Assembly (NCBI RefSeq): GCF_916619195.1
Contig: NZ_CAKAKL010000012.1
Location: 1-64,000 of the forward strand
Reading direction: 5' to 3'
Length of the DNA: 64,000 nucleotides
Origin: Inquilinus sp. Marseille-Q2685
Lineage (GTDB): Bacteria; Pseudomonadota; Alphaproteobacteria; DSM-16000; Inquilinaceae
In this document: positions 6,744 to 15,036 of the stretch, in pieces
Position numbering within the stretch: position 1 is the stretch's first letter
Layout of the letters: each line of letters begins with the position of its first letter
Program-made: the position numbers and the translations under genes
Notes under the pieces: model-generated
What the model was told of the DNA's origin: nothing
The model's input: the letters and a program-made list of their open reading frames with translations, nothing else
Databases searched by the model: none

Positions 6744-8876
6744 TCACCCGTTCCCCAGGCTGCCGATCAGGCCTTCGAGGCCGCCCTGGTCCAGCTCCTG
6801 CTTCGCCGGCTGCACCGTCGGGATGGTGGCCGTCGGCGGCACCAGCACCCTCGGCGCGCCCGGGGTCGCGGCGGTCGGGGCGATCGCGGCCGGGGCGGGG
6901 GCCCCGCCGCCCGGTCCCGCCGTGGCGACCGCGGCGGGCAGCGAGTCGTCGACGCCCAGCAGCGGCCTGGCCGGCTTGCCGCGCTCGGCCTCGACCATGA
7001 AGTCGTGCCAGATCTTCGCCGGCAGGCTGCCGCCGGTCACCTTGTCCATCGGCGTGCCGTCGTCGTTGCCGACCCAGACGCCGACCACGTAGTCGGCGGT
7101 GAAGCCGATGAACCAGGCGTCGCGGTATCCTTGACTCGTGCCGCTCTTGCCCGCCGAGGGCCGGTCCAGCCGGGCGCTGCGGCCGGTGCCGATGGTCATG
7201 GTGGCGCCCAGCATCCGGTTGATCGCCTCGACATGCCAGGGCAGCACCGCCTCGCCCGGGCCGCCGCCGAAGCGGGTGTAGAGCGCGGCCTCGCCCGGCG
7301 GGCCGATGCGCTCCACGCCGTAGGGCCAGACGCCGTTGCCCTGGTTGGCCAGCGCGGCATAGGCCGATGTCAGCTCCAGCAGGTTGACCTCGCTGGTGCC
7401 CAGCGCCAGCGACAGCTCCGGCCGCAGCGGCGAGTTGATGCCGAGGCGGCGGGCCAGCTCGATCGTCCGGTTGATGCCGGCGCGCTGCAGCATGCGCACC
7501 GCGGCGGTGTTGTAGGACTTGGCCAGCGCCTCGCGCGCCGTCACCTCGCCGTGGAACTTGCCGTCATAGTTGCCGGGCGACCAGTTCTTGATCGTGATCG
7601 GCGCGTCCAGCACCAGGCTGTCCGGCGTCAGCCCCTGCTCCACCGCCGCCAGATAGGCGAACATCTTGAAGGAGGAGCCGGGCTGGCGCTGCGCCGTGAC
7701 CGCGCGGTTGAACTGGCTCTGGCTGTAGCCGCGGCCGCCGACCATGGCGACCACCGCGCCGTCCGGCCGCATTGCCACCAGCGCCGCCTGGCTGGCGCCG
7801 ACCTTGCCGCCATCCTCCGCCATGCGGGAATCGACGATGCTTTCCGCCGCCCGCTGCAGCGACGGCACCAGCGTGGTCTCGACCCGGAGCGCCGGGGCGG
7901 CGGTGTTGACGAAATCCGGCACCTGGTCGGCGATCCAGTCGGCGAAGTAGCGGCTGCCCGAGCCGCCGCCCGGCCGGCGCGGCGGCACCGGCGGCTGGTC
8001 GTCGGCGGCCGCCCGCTCCTTCTCGGTGATGAAGCCGGCATCGACCATGGCCGACATCACCACGTCGGCGCGCTGCCGCGCCGCCTCGGGGTTGCGGTCC
8101 GGCGCGTAGCGCGACGGCGCCTTCAGGAGGCCGGCCAGCATCGCCGACTGCTCCAGGTTCACCTCCGTCGCCGGCACGCCGAAATAGGCGCGGGCCGCGG
8201 CGTCGATGCCGTAGGTGCCGGAGCCGAAATAGACCCGGTTGAGATAGGCGGTCAGGATCTGGTCCTTGGAGAAGTTCATCTCCAGCCACACCGCCAGGAT
8301 CGCCTCCTGGATCTTGCGGCGGACCGTGCGCTCCGGCGTCAGGAACAGGTTCTTGGCGGCCTGCTGGGTGATGGTGGAGCCGCCCTGCACCGCCCGGCCG
8401 GCCTGCCAGTTCACCCACAGCGCCCGGGCCACGCCGATCGGGTCGATGCCGTAATGGCTGTAGAAGCGGCGGTCCTCGATCGCCAGAACCGCCTCGGTCA
8501 GATGCTTCGGCAGGGCCGAGGCCTGGACCATGTCGCCGGTCATGTCGCCGTAGCGGGCGATCTGGCCGCCATCGGCCGCCACCACGGTGATGGCCGTGCG
8601 CCGCTCCGGCATCGCCACCTGGCGGATGTCGGGCAGGTCGTAGGCGAAATAGGCGACGACGACGCCGAGCGCGATCACGCCCCAGATCGACAGCACCGCG
8701 CCCCATTTCGCGACGCCCCACAGCCAGTGCCGGCGGCCGGAGGACTTGCGGGCTCGTTGAGTCGATCTCGACGTCGATTTGGGGCGGCGCGGCGGGGACT
8801 TGCCGGCGGACGTGCTCGTCCGGGTGCGGCCACCACTGGCGCGCAAGGCTGGTCTGCCGGAGGAGCGGGTCGTCAT
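6744..8876 (-). CDS. Class A penicillin-binding protein (PBP1A family), bifunctional transglycosylase/transpeptidase
   Basis: This enzyme polymerises and cross-links peptidoglycan at the outer face of the inner membrane. The 710-aa protein has a basic cytoplasmic tail (1-50) and one membrane anchor (about 51-79). The GT51 domain contains IEDRRFYSHYGID (Glu134, Asp135), QGGSTITQQAAKNLF and RKIQEAILAVWLE. The transpeptidase domain has SSFK (Ser401 nucleophile, Lys404), SYN (454-456) and KSGT (577-580). The C-terminal 60 residues are Pro/Ala-rich and probably disordered. All catalytic motifs are intact and the length is normal for the shorter PBP1A-like group. It is a single gene with no obvious operon partner; the upstream 480 bp separate it from the ornithine decarboxylase on the other strand. 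Confidence 0.93.
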   Translation of the reverse strand: MTTRSSGRPALRASGGRTRTSTSAGKSPPRRPKSTSRSTQRARKSSGRRHWLWGVAKWGAVLSIWGVIALGVVVAYFAYDLPDIRQVAMPERRTAITVVAADGGQIARYGDMTGDMVQASALPKHLTEAVLAIEDRRFYSHYGIDPIGVARALWVNWQAGRAVQGGSTITQQAAKNLFLTPERTVRRKIQEAILAVWLEMNFSKDQILTAYLNRVYFGSGTYGIDAAARAYFGVPATEVNLEQSAMLAGLLKAPSRYAPDRNPEAARQRADVVMSAMVDAGFITEKERAAADDQPPVPPRRPGGGSGSRYFADWIADQVPDFVNTAAPALRVETTLVPSLQRAAESIVDSRMAEDGGKVGASQAALVAMRPDGAVVAMVGGRGYSQSQFNRAVTAQRQPGSSFKMFAYLAAVEQGLTPDSLVLDAPITIKNWSPGNYDGKFHGEVTAREALAKSYNTAAVRMLQRAGINRTIELARRLGINSPLRPELSLALGTSEVNLLELTSAYAALANQGNGVWPYGVERIGPPGEAALYTRFGGGPGEAVLPWHVEAINRMLGATMTIGTGRSARLDRPSAGKSGTSQGYRDAWFIGFTADYVVGVWVGNDDGTPMDKVTGGSLPAKIWHDFMVEAERGKPARPLLGVDDSLPAAVATAGPGGGAPAPAAIAPTAATPGAPRVLVPPTATIPTVQPAKQELDQGGLEGLIGSLGNG

Positions 8877-9298
8877 AATAGCAAGCTTATCTCGCGAGAA
8901 TCCCGTAATATCAAGCCGGAATAAGGCGGAATTCAGGAATCGGCTGAGGCTGTTGCGTCACGGTGACGGGGTAAATTCTCCAACAACAAAATTTCACTTG
9001 CATCAGGGGGGCACCGACCGTATTTGACCCCTCGGAACGTATTCGCACGTGCCCCGGCCCACCCGGTCGAACCAACACCGACCCAAGGTGGGCACAGCAA
9101 CGACGTCACGCGTCTCCTCGGTCTGTCCGGCTTCGGCCGGCTGGGTTGAAGAGAAGTTTTTCGGTTGCAGGTGCGGAGAGGGTTCCTCTTCCGTGATTGT
9201 CTGGACGGTTTGACCGGGTGGCGCCCTTGGCGTCGTCCCGTGATCCCGTCTCTGCGATCCGGAACGCATGTGCCGCCGGGTTTCGTCGCCGGTGAGCA
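8877..9298. other. Long intergenic region between the PBP and ODC genes
   Basis: The region lies between divergent genes and must carry both promoters and the untranslated leader of the ODC gene. Short open frames on the minus strand (around 9003-9319) lack family resemblance and run through a probable structured RNA, so no gene is called. Confidence 0.5.
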
Positions 9299-9360
9299 GA
9301 GGCGGGGCGCCTCAGGCAACGGTTGGGTTTGAACTGGCTTGCCGTGAGGGATCAGTCCCC
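9299..9360 (+). promoter_or_regulatory. Structured leader before ornithine decarboxylase, candidate speF-type element
   Basis: A perfect hairpin GAGGCG-GGG-CGCCTC (9299-9313) is followed at once by GGCAA (9315-9319), which can pair with TTGCC (9339-9343). This ends 17 nt before the ATG. Alphaproteobacterial ornithine decarboxylase genes are known to carry a conserved speF leader RNA of unknown ligand in this position. The layout fits, but the assignment rests on position and folding, not on a covariance-model hit. The element may extend upstream to about 9100. Confidence 0.45.
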
Positions 9361-10491
9361 ATGAACACCAAGATTGCCTCCTTCCTGGAAGAGCGACGTC
9401 CCGAGACGCCGTGCCTCGTGCTGGACCTCGACGTCGTGGCCGGCAACTACCAGGCGCTGGCCGCCGCCATGCCCGACAGCCGCATCTTCTACGCGGTGAA
9501 GGCCAACCCGGCGCCGGAGATCCTGTCGCTGCTGGCCTCGCTGGGCTCGTGCTTCGACACCGCCAGCGTCGTGGAGATCCGCGACGCCCTGGCCGCCGGC
9601 GCCACCGCGGACCGCATCTCCTTCGGCAACACCATCAAGAAGCGGGTCGACATCGCCACCGCCTATGCGCTCGGCGTGCGCCTCTTCGCCTTCGACAGCG
9701 AGGCGGAGCTGCGCAAGATCGCCGAGGTCGCGCCGGGCAGCCGCGTGTTCTGCCGCATCCTGACCTCGGGCGAGGGCGCCGAGTGGCCGCTGTCGCGCAA
9801 GTTCGGCTGCGAGCCGAGCATGGCGCGCGAGCTGCTGGCGATGGCGCCGGGCCTCGGCCTCGACGCCTACGGCGTGTCGTTCCATGTCGGATCGCAGCAG
9901 CGCGACACCGGCGCCTGGGACCAGGCGCTGGAGTCGGCCGCGTCGATCTTCCGCGACCTGGCGGCCAAGGGCATCGAGCTGAAGATGGTCAATCTCGGCG
10001 GCGGCTTCCCGACCAGGTACCTCAAGGAGGTGTCGACGCCGGAGGCCTATGGCCGCGCCATCGACGCCAGCCTGCGCCAGCATTTCGGCAACCGCCTGCC
10101 CGAGACCATCATCGAGCCGGGCCGCGGCATGGTCGGCAATGCCGGGGTGATCCAGACCGAGGTGGTGCTGATCTCGAACAAGTCGGCGAACGACAACACC
10201 CGCTGGGTGTATCTCGACATCGGCAAGTTCGGCGGCCTGGCCGAGACGATGGACGAGGCGATCCGCTACCCGATCAGCACGGTGCATGACGGCGACGCGG
10301 CCGAGCCGGCGATCCTGGCCGGCCCGACCTGCGACAGCGCCGACGTGCTGTACGAGAAGACGCCCTACCCGATGCCGGTTTCGCTCGCGATCGGCGACAA
10401 GGTGCTGATCCACGGCACCGGCGCCTACACGACGACCTATTCGGCGGTCGCCTTCAACGGCTTCGCCCCCCTCAAGGCCTATTACATCTGA
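9361..10491 (+). CDS. Ornithine (or lysine/ornithine) decarboxylase, PLP fold type III
   Basis: The enzyme decarboxylates ornithine to putrescine, feeding polyamine synthesis. The 376-aa protein has the alanine-racemase-like barrel with PLP-binding Lys47 in FYAVKANP. It also has the phosphate-binding NLGGGFPTRY, the EPGRGMVG loop and the C-terminal catalytic cysteine in GPTCDSADV at the subunit interface. Length and motifs fit eukaryote-type ODCs common in alphaproteobacteria; broad specificity for lysine cannot be excluded. The ATG at 9361 begins the conserved N-terminus, and an in-frame ATG at 9268 would invade the structured leader. A GNAT gene follows after 26 nt in the same direction and is probably co-transcribed. 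Confidence 0.9.
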   Translation: MNTKIASFLEERRPETPCLVLDLDVVAGNYQALAAAMPDSRIFYAVKANPAPEILSLLASLGSCFDTASVVEIRDALAAGATADRISFGNTIKKRVDIATAYALGVRLFAFDSEAELRKIAEVAPGSRVFCRILTSGEGAEWPLSRKFGCEPSMARELLAMAPGLGLDAYGVSFHVGSQQRDTGAWDQALESAASIFRDLAAKGIELKMVNLGGGFPTRYLKEVSTPEAYGRAIDASLRQHFGNRLPETIIEPGRGMVGNAGVIQTEVVLISNKSANDNTRWVYLDIGKFGGLAETMDEAIRYPISTVHDGDAAEPAILAGPTCDSADVLYEKTPYPMPVSLAIGDKVLIHGTGAYTTTYSAVAFNGFAPLKAYYI

Positions 10492-10517
10492 ACCTCATAC
10501 GGGTGGGGATTCGGGTC

Positions 10518-11045
10518 ATGGACATCATGCGGGAGCGGCCGCGCCACGCGGCCGCCATCGAGGATCTCGTTGCCGATTGCTTCGGCGAGGGGCGCTTCGG
10601 CAAGACCGTCTACCGGCTGCGCGACGGGGTGCGGCCGATCAACGAGCTCGGCTTGGTCGCGCTCGAGGACGGCGACCTCGTCGGCACGCTGCGCTTCTGG
10701 CCGATCCAGGTCGGCGGCGTCGGCGAGACCATCCTGCTGGGCCCGCTCGCGGTGACCGAGGGGCAGCGCTCGACCGGCATCGGCTCGCGGCTGATGCGGG
10801 CCGGCCTGTCGCGCGCGGCGGCCTTCGGCTACCAGAGCGTGATCCTGGTCGGCGACGAGCCGTATTACCGCCGCTTCGGCTTCCGCCGCGACCTGACCCT
10901 CGGCCTGATGCTGCCGGGGCCGGTCGACTACGACCGGCTGCTGGGCCTCGAGCTGGTGCCCGGCGCCCTGGCCAACGCCCGCGGCATGATCGGCCGCGCC
11001 GACGGAATGCCGGTGCGGTACGAGATGGCGGCGACGGCGGCCTGA
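10518..11045 (+). CDS. GNAT-family N-acetyltransferase
   Basis: This acetyl-CoA-dependent acetyltransferase has about 175 aa. It shows the GNAT core with beta-strand LGPLAVTEGQRSTGIGSRLM, where the acetyl-CoA pyrophosphate loop Q/R-x-x-G-x-G/A is RSTGIGS. A later segment, VILVGDEPYYRRFGF, is typical of the YhbS-like subgroup. The protein is cytosolic with an unknown substrate; following an ODC gene, a polyamine or small amine is conceivable but unproven. The ATG at 10518 is used; a GTG at 10503 in the same frame would add five residues and no clear ribosome binding site separates them. A palindromic repeat follows the gene. Confidence 0.85.
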   Translation: MDIMRERPRHAAAIEDLVADCFGEGRFGKTVYRLRDGVRPINELGLVALEDGDLVGTLRFWPIQVGGVGETILLGPLAVTEGQRSTGIGSRLMRAGLSRAAAFGYQSVILVGDEPYYRRFGFRRDLTLGLMLPGPVDYDRLLGLELVPGALANARGMIGRADGMPVRYEMAATAA

Positions 11046-11063
11046 GGCTTCGACGGCAGCTCT

Positions 11064-11194
11064 CCCCCTCACCCTCCCGGCCCAAGCGGGCCGGGCCCCT
11101 CCCTCTCCCCGAGGAGAGGGGATTTCGGAGCAGCGCTTCCTTCACCTCTCCTTGGGGAGAGGTCGAAATCGCGCAGCGATTTCGGGTGAGGGGG
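11064..11194. repeat. Palindromic CCCTCACCCTCCC repeat, intergenic copy
   Basis: The element starts CCCCCTCACCCTCCC and ends GGGTGAGGGGG. Inner pairs are CTCTCCCCGAGGAGAGGGG, CCTCTCCTTGGGGAGAGG and AAATCGCGCAGCGATTT, giving a multi-stem structure. It sits between convergent genes (GNAT and TrmH) and may serve as a bidirectional terminator. It is related to the element at 266-360. Confidence 0.8.
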
Positions 11195-11210
11195 TGGCGC
11201 AGGCCTCTCC

Positions 11211-11969
11211 TCAAGTCACCGTGCGCATCGCCACATAGTGCCCGTACAGCGCCAGGCTGGCGGCGACGGTGGCGTTGAGCGATTCGACCGCGCCGCTGGT
11301 CGGGATCGCCAGGCGCTGCACATCCAGCCCCGGCGGCAAACCCAGCCCCTCCTCGCCCAGCACCAGCCGCAGGTCGCGCGGCCAGGCGAAGCCCGACAGG
11401 TCCTCGCCCTGCCCGTCCAGCGCCAGCAGCGGCCCCGCCGCCCCGGCTAGGCCGGACCAGGCCGGGCCGCGCCGCAGCTCCAGCGCGAACTGCGCGTTCG
11501 ACGCCGCGCGCAGGCATTTCGGGTGGAAGGGATGCGCCGCGTCGGCCAGCAGGATCACCCGCGAGACGGTGAAGGCGGCGGCGCTGCGCAGCAGGGCGCC
11601 GAGATTGCTCGGGTCGCCGAGGGCGCAGACCAGCTCCAGCCCCTCCGGCGGCCGCGTCAGGTCGATCGCCGGCATCTCCGGCACCAGCCCGACCAGGATC
11701 GGCAGGCCGGTGCCGGACACGTCGAGCCGGTCGAACAGCGCCCGGCCGAGCCGGATGCGCTCCAGCCCGGGCGGCGCCGGCAGGTCCTCGGCGCCGGGCG
11801 GCAGCAGCAGCGATTCGAACCGGTCGGGGTGCTGCGCCAGTGCCTCGCCCACGGTCTTGCGCCCGGCCAGCAGGAAGCGGCGGTGCTTGCGCAGCCCGCG
11901 GCTCTCCAGCAGCGACGCCCACAGCTTGGCGCGCGGATTGTCCGGGCTCTCGATGATGCGCTCGGCCAT
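11211..11969 (-). CDS. TrmH/SpoU-family RNA 2'-O-methyltransferase
   Basis: This 252-aa SAM-dependent RNA ribose methyltransferase has the SPOUT trefoil-knot fold. The N-terminal substrate-binding part contains RKHRRFLLAGRKTVGEAL. The catalytic domain shows the three family motifs: GDPSNLGALLRSAAAF, VLGEEGLGLP and IPTSGAVESLNATVAASLALY, the last two forming the knot and SAM pocket. rRNA is the more likely target, given resemblance to RlmB-type enzymes, but the site cannot be told. It lies 24 nt downstream of a RidA gene on the same strand, forming a two-gene operon. The three motifs are complete. Confidence 0.88.
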   Translation of the reverse strand: MAERIIESPDNPRAKLWASLLESRGLRKHRRFLLAGRKTVGEALAQHPDRFESLLLPPGAEDLPAPPGLERIRLGRALFDRLDVSGTGLPILVGLVPEMPAIDLTRPPEGLELVCALGDPSNLGALLRSAAAFTVSRVILLADAAHPFHPKCLRAASNAQFALELRRGPAWSGLAGAAGPLLALDGQGEDLSGFAWPRDLRLVLGEEGLGLPPGLDVQRLAIPTSGAVESLNATVAASLALYGHYVAMRTVT

Positions 11970-11993
11970 CGCCCCTGCTGCCGGACAGGCGCC

Positions 11994-12461
11994 TTACTTG
12001 ATCTCGAACACCGCCTCGACCTCGACCGCGCAGCCGAGCGGCAGCTGGGCGACGCCGACCGCGGCGCGGGCGTGCTTGCCGGCCTCGCCGAAGGCCTCGG
12101 CCATCAGGTCCGACGCGCCGTTGACCACCTTCGGCTGGTCGGTGAAGTCCGGCGTCGAGTTGACGAAGCCGCCCAGCTTCACCACCCGCGCGACGCGGTC
12201 GAGGTCGCCGCCCAGCGCCGCCTTGGCCGCCGCCAGGATGTTGATGGCGCAGATCCGGGCGCAGGCGTAGCCTTCCTCGACCGTGAACTCGGCGCCGAGC
12301 TTGCCGGTGTGGCTGATCTTGCCGTCGACGAAGGGCACCTGGCCGGAGATGTAGAGCATGTTGCCCGAGATCACGGAGGGCACGTAGTTCGCCGCCGGCG
12401 CCGCGACGTTCGGGAGGGTGATCCCCTTCTCCTGCAGCCGCGCCTCGATGCTTCCTGCCAT
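11994..12461 (-). CDS. RidA family protein (YjgF/YER057c/UK114)
   Basis: This 155-aa protein belongs to the RidA superfamily of reactive enamine/imine deaminases or related hydrolases. It shows MLYISGQVPF near residue 35. The C-terminal signature ARAAVGVAQLPLGCAVEVE contains the conserved arginine that binds the substrate carboxylate. The start MAGSIEARLQEKG was chosen over in-frame upstream codons because homologous proteins begin there. It leads the TrmH gene in the operon. A second RidA gene (29679-30125) in this window is clearly a different subgroup. The physiological substrate is not evident. Confidence 0.85.
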   Translation of the reverse strand: MAGSIEARLQEKGITLPNVAAPAANYVPSVISGNMLYISGQVPFVDGKISHTGKLGAEFTVEEGYACARICAINILAAAKAALGGDLDRVARVVKLGGFVNSTPDFTDQPKVVNGASDLMAEAFGEAGKHARAAVGVAQLPLGCAVEVEAVFEIK

Positions 12462-12655
12462 GGGTCGGTTCCCGCTCGCTTGAGTGAATCGGAGGCCGCA
12501 CCATAGCCAGCGGCGCCGGGCGGCGAAAGCCCGGCCCCGACCCGCTTCGGCCGAAGCGCGACGGATCATGCCGCAGCCGGAACAGATTGCGGCTTCCCGC
12601 TGAGTCACTCTTCCCTCAAGGCCGGACACAGGCCCGTGCAGGGAGTCGTTGACGG

Positions 12656-12673
12656 CGTCATGGTTTCATGACG
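12656..12673. promoter_or_regulatory. Perfect inverted repeat in the RidA/SBP intergenic region
   Basis: CGTCATG-GTTT-CATGACG is a perfect 7-bp inverted repeat followed by an AT-rich stretch (TTATTATTACAG) that could be part of a promoter. It lies within the 461-bp gap between the divergent RidA and ABC-importer genes. It may be an operator; no regulator gene is adjacent. The rest of the gap shows no gene. Confidence 0.4.
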
Positions 12674-12871
12674 TTATTATTACAGTCAGGATACAATAGT
12701 GTGGCAGCCGCCATGTCATGGCAGGGCTATCGAACTGTATTTCGGCCAAGCCGGGCCGATTTCCCGACATTTCATCGGCTCTCTCCTTGACAAGGATTGC
12801 GCAGCGCAACACAGTCCCGCCGCATCCGCGCCGGAGCCCGGATTTGACCGTGCGCTCGACTTCGGATTCGG

Positions 12872-12888
12872 GGATTTTGCTAAAATCC
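12872..12888 (+). promoter_or_regulatory. GGATTTT-GCT-AAAATCC hairpin before the importer operon
   Basis: This perfect 7-bp inverted repeat with a 3-nt loop ends 34 nt before the ATG of the solute-binding protein. It is AT-rich in an otherwise GC-rich region. It could be an operator or an mRNA leader hairpin. Confidence 0.4.
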
Positions 12889-12922
12889 GCCAAACAGACA
12901 GATGAACATCGGGGGTTGTGAC

Positions 12923-14017
12923 ATGAAGGCGACGTGGACATCCGTGCTGTCGATCTCGGCCCTGGCGCTCGCCGCCTCCGCCGCCCGGGCCGAGCCGTCG
13001 GCCGAGCTGATCGCCGCGGCGAAGGCGGAGGGCGAGCTGACCACCATCGCCCTGCCCCATGACTGGTGCGGCTACGGCGGCATCATCGAGAGCTTCAAGG
13101 CCAAGTACGGCCTGAAGGTGAACGAGCTGAACCCCGACGCCGGCTCAGGCGACGAGATCGAGGCGATCAAGGCGAACAAGGGGAATCGCGGCCCCCAAGC
13201 CCCCGACGTGATCGACGTCGGCCTGTCCTTCGGCCCGTCGGCCAAGGCCGAAGGCCTGATCGCGCCCTACAAGGTGTCGACCTGGGACACCATCCCGGAC
13301 AGCGCCAAGGACCCGGAGGGCTACTGGTACGGCGACTATTACGGCGTGCTGGCCTTCGAGGTGAACAAGGACATCGTCAGCAAGATCCCGGCCGACTGGA
13401 AGGACCTGCTGGCCTCCGACTACGCCAACTCCGTCGCCCTGGCCGGCGACCCGCGCACCTCCAACCAGGCGATCCTGGCCGTGCTGGCCGCCGGCCTGTC
13501 GACCGAGAAGGACGCCGCCAAGGCCGCCGAGGCCGGGCTGAAGTTCTTCGGCGAGCTGAACAAGGCGGGCAACTTCGTGCCGACCATCGGCAAGGCCGCC
13601 TCGCTGGCCCAGGGCGCCACCCCGATCGTGATCCGCTGGGACTACAACGCCCTCGGCGACCGCGACACGCTGAAGGGCAACCCGGAGGTCGAGGTGGTGG
13701 TGCCGAAGACCGGCGTCGTCGCCGGCGTCTATGTCCAGGCGATCAGCGCCTTCGCGCCGCACCCGAACGCCGCCAAGCTGTGGATGGAGCACCTGTATTC
13801 GGATGAGGGCCAGCTCGGCTACCTGAAGGGCTACTGCCACCCGATCCGGTTCCAGAACCTGGCCGACACCAAGAAGATCCCCGAGGACCTGCTGAAGGCC
13901 CTGCCGCCGGCCGAGGCCTATGCCGCCGCGATCTTCCCGAGCCTCGACGACCAGAACAAGGCCAAGGAGATCATCACCAAGCAGTGGGATTCCGTGGTCG
14001 GCGCCAACGTCAAGTAA
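12923..14017 (+). CDS. ABC transporter periplasmic solute-binding protein (PotD/Fe3+-type family 1)
   Basis: This 364-aa secreted binding protein has an N-terminal signal peptide (MKATWTSVLSISALALAAS, cleavage near AARA). It is followed by a two-lobed binding-protein fold with AAKAEGELTTIALPHDWCGYG and QAPDVIDVGLSFGPSAKAEGL. Such proteins bind polyamines, iron, thiamine, phosphonates or related small solutes. The ligand is not evident, although acidic/aromatic positions such as GYWYGDYYGV fit a cationic or polar ligand. The ATG at 12923 was chosen because the signal peptide begins there after GGGGG; an in-frame ATG at 12902 adds seven residues. It heads a four-gene operon with two permeases and an ATPase. 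A short GGCCGCA...TGCGGCC stem at 14037-14068 may attenuate downstream expression. Confidence 0.88.
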   Translation: MKATWTSVLSISALALAASAARAEPSAELIAAAKAEGELTTIALPHDWCGYGGIIESFKAKYGLKVNELNPDAGSGDEIEAIKANKGNRGPQAPDVIDVGLSFGPSAKAEGLIAPYKVSTWDTIPDSAKDPEGYWYGDYYGVLAFEVNKDIVSKIPADWKDLLASDYANSVALAGDPRTSNQAILAVLAAGLSTEKDAAKAAEAGLKFFGELNKAGNFVPTIGKAASLAQGATPIVIRWDYNALGDRDTLKGNPEVEVVVPKTGVVAGVYVQAISAFAPHPNAAKLWMEHLYSDEGQLGYLKGYCHPIRFQNLADTKKIPEDLLKALPPAEAYAAAIFPSLDDQNKAKEIITKQWDSVVGANVK

Positions 14018-14130
14018 CGCGAAGTGTCGCGCTTGAGGCCGCACCGCCCCCTGCCCTACGCTGCGGCCGGGGGATGGCGCGGCCTCTCGCGTCTTCCGTT
14101 CCCGCGGCAGGTTTCCGTCAGCAGGCGCCG

Positions 14131-15036
14131 ATGACCCAGGCCTCGATCGCAGCCCCCCTCGCCGCGCCGGCCAGCCCGTCCAGGATCAACTGGGCCTGGC
14201 TGGGGGTGGCGCCGTTCTTCCTGTTCGCCCTCCTGTTCCTGGTGCTGCCCACCGGCTACCTGCTGGTCGGCAGCTTCCAGACGCCGGACGGGTCGTTCAC
14301 GCTCGACAACATCGCCAACCTGTTCCAGCAGTCGATCCTCGACGCCTACTGGATCTCGATCCGGATCAGCCTCGCCTCCGCCCTGCTCGGCGCCCTGATC
14401 GGCTTCTTCCTGGCCTATGCCGCAGTGATGGGCGGGCTGCCGGGCTGGATCCGGCCGACGCTGATGACCTTCTGCGGCGTCGCCTCGAACTTCGCCGGCG
14501 TGCCGCTGGCCTTCGCCTTCATCGCCACCCTCGGCCGGCTCGGCCTGGTGACGATCCTGTTCGACACCCTCGTCGCCCCCGTGCTGGGCTTCCGGCTGTA
14601 CCAGACCGGCTTCAACCTGCTGAGCTTCTGGGGCCTGACCCTCACCTATCTCTACTTCCAGATCCCGCTGATGGTGCTGATCCTGGCGCCGGCGCTGGAC
14701 GGGCTGAAGAAGGAGTGGCGCGAGGCCTCGGCCATCCTCGGCGCCTCCACCGCGCAGTACTGGCGCATGGTGGCGCTGCCGATCCTGTGGCCCAGCATCG
14801 TCGGCACCACGCTGCTGCTGTTCGCCAACGCCTTCGGCGCCATCGCCACCGCCTATGCGCTGACCGGCAGCTCGCTGAACATCGTGCCGATCCTGCTCTA
14901 CGCCCAGATCCGCGGCGACGTGCTGCACAACCCCAATCTGGGCTACGCCCTGGCGCTCGGCATGATCCTGATCACCGGCCTGTCCAACGGCCTCTACATG
15001 ATCCTGCGCGCCCGCAGCGAACGGTGGCTGCGATGA
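14131..15036 (+). CDS. ABC transporter permease, PotB-like
   Basis: This 301-aa inner-membrane protein has six predicted membrane helices. The binding-protein-dependent transport (BPD) permease EAA loop is present as REASAILGASTAQYWRMVALPILWP (about residues 200-225), which docks the ATPase. The first helix is WLGVAPFFLFALLFLVLPTGY. It is the first permease of the importer. The ATG at 14131 (MTQASIAAPL) was chosen over an earlier in-frame start at 13984, which would overlap the binding-protein gene. It overlaps the next permease by four bases (ATGA), showing tight translational coupling. Confidence 0.9.
   Translation: MTQASIAAPLAAPASPSRINWAWLGVAPFFLFALLFLVLPTGYLLVGSFQTPDGSFTLDNIANLFQQSILDAYWISIRISLASALLGALIGFFLAYAAVMGGLPGWIRPTLMTFCGVASNFAGVPLAFAFIATLGRLGLVTILFDTLVAPVLGFRLYQTGFNLLSFWGLTLTYLYFQIPLMVLILAPALDGLKKEWREASAILGASTAQYWRMVALPILWPSIVGTTLLLFANAFGAIATAYALTGSSLNIVPILLYAQIRGDVLHNPNLGYALALGMILITGLSNGLYMILRARSERWLR

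Noticed and set aside
6657-8924. A 755-codon open frame on the plus strand
   Set aside because: It is antisense to the penicillin-binding protein with all catalytic motifs intact; the translation is low-complexity Arg/Gly/Ala/His-rich.
9003-9319. Minus-strand frames of about 90-130 codons before the ODC gene
   Set aside because: They have no family resemblance and overlap the structured leader; the region is better explained as promoter and 5' untranslated RNA.
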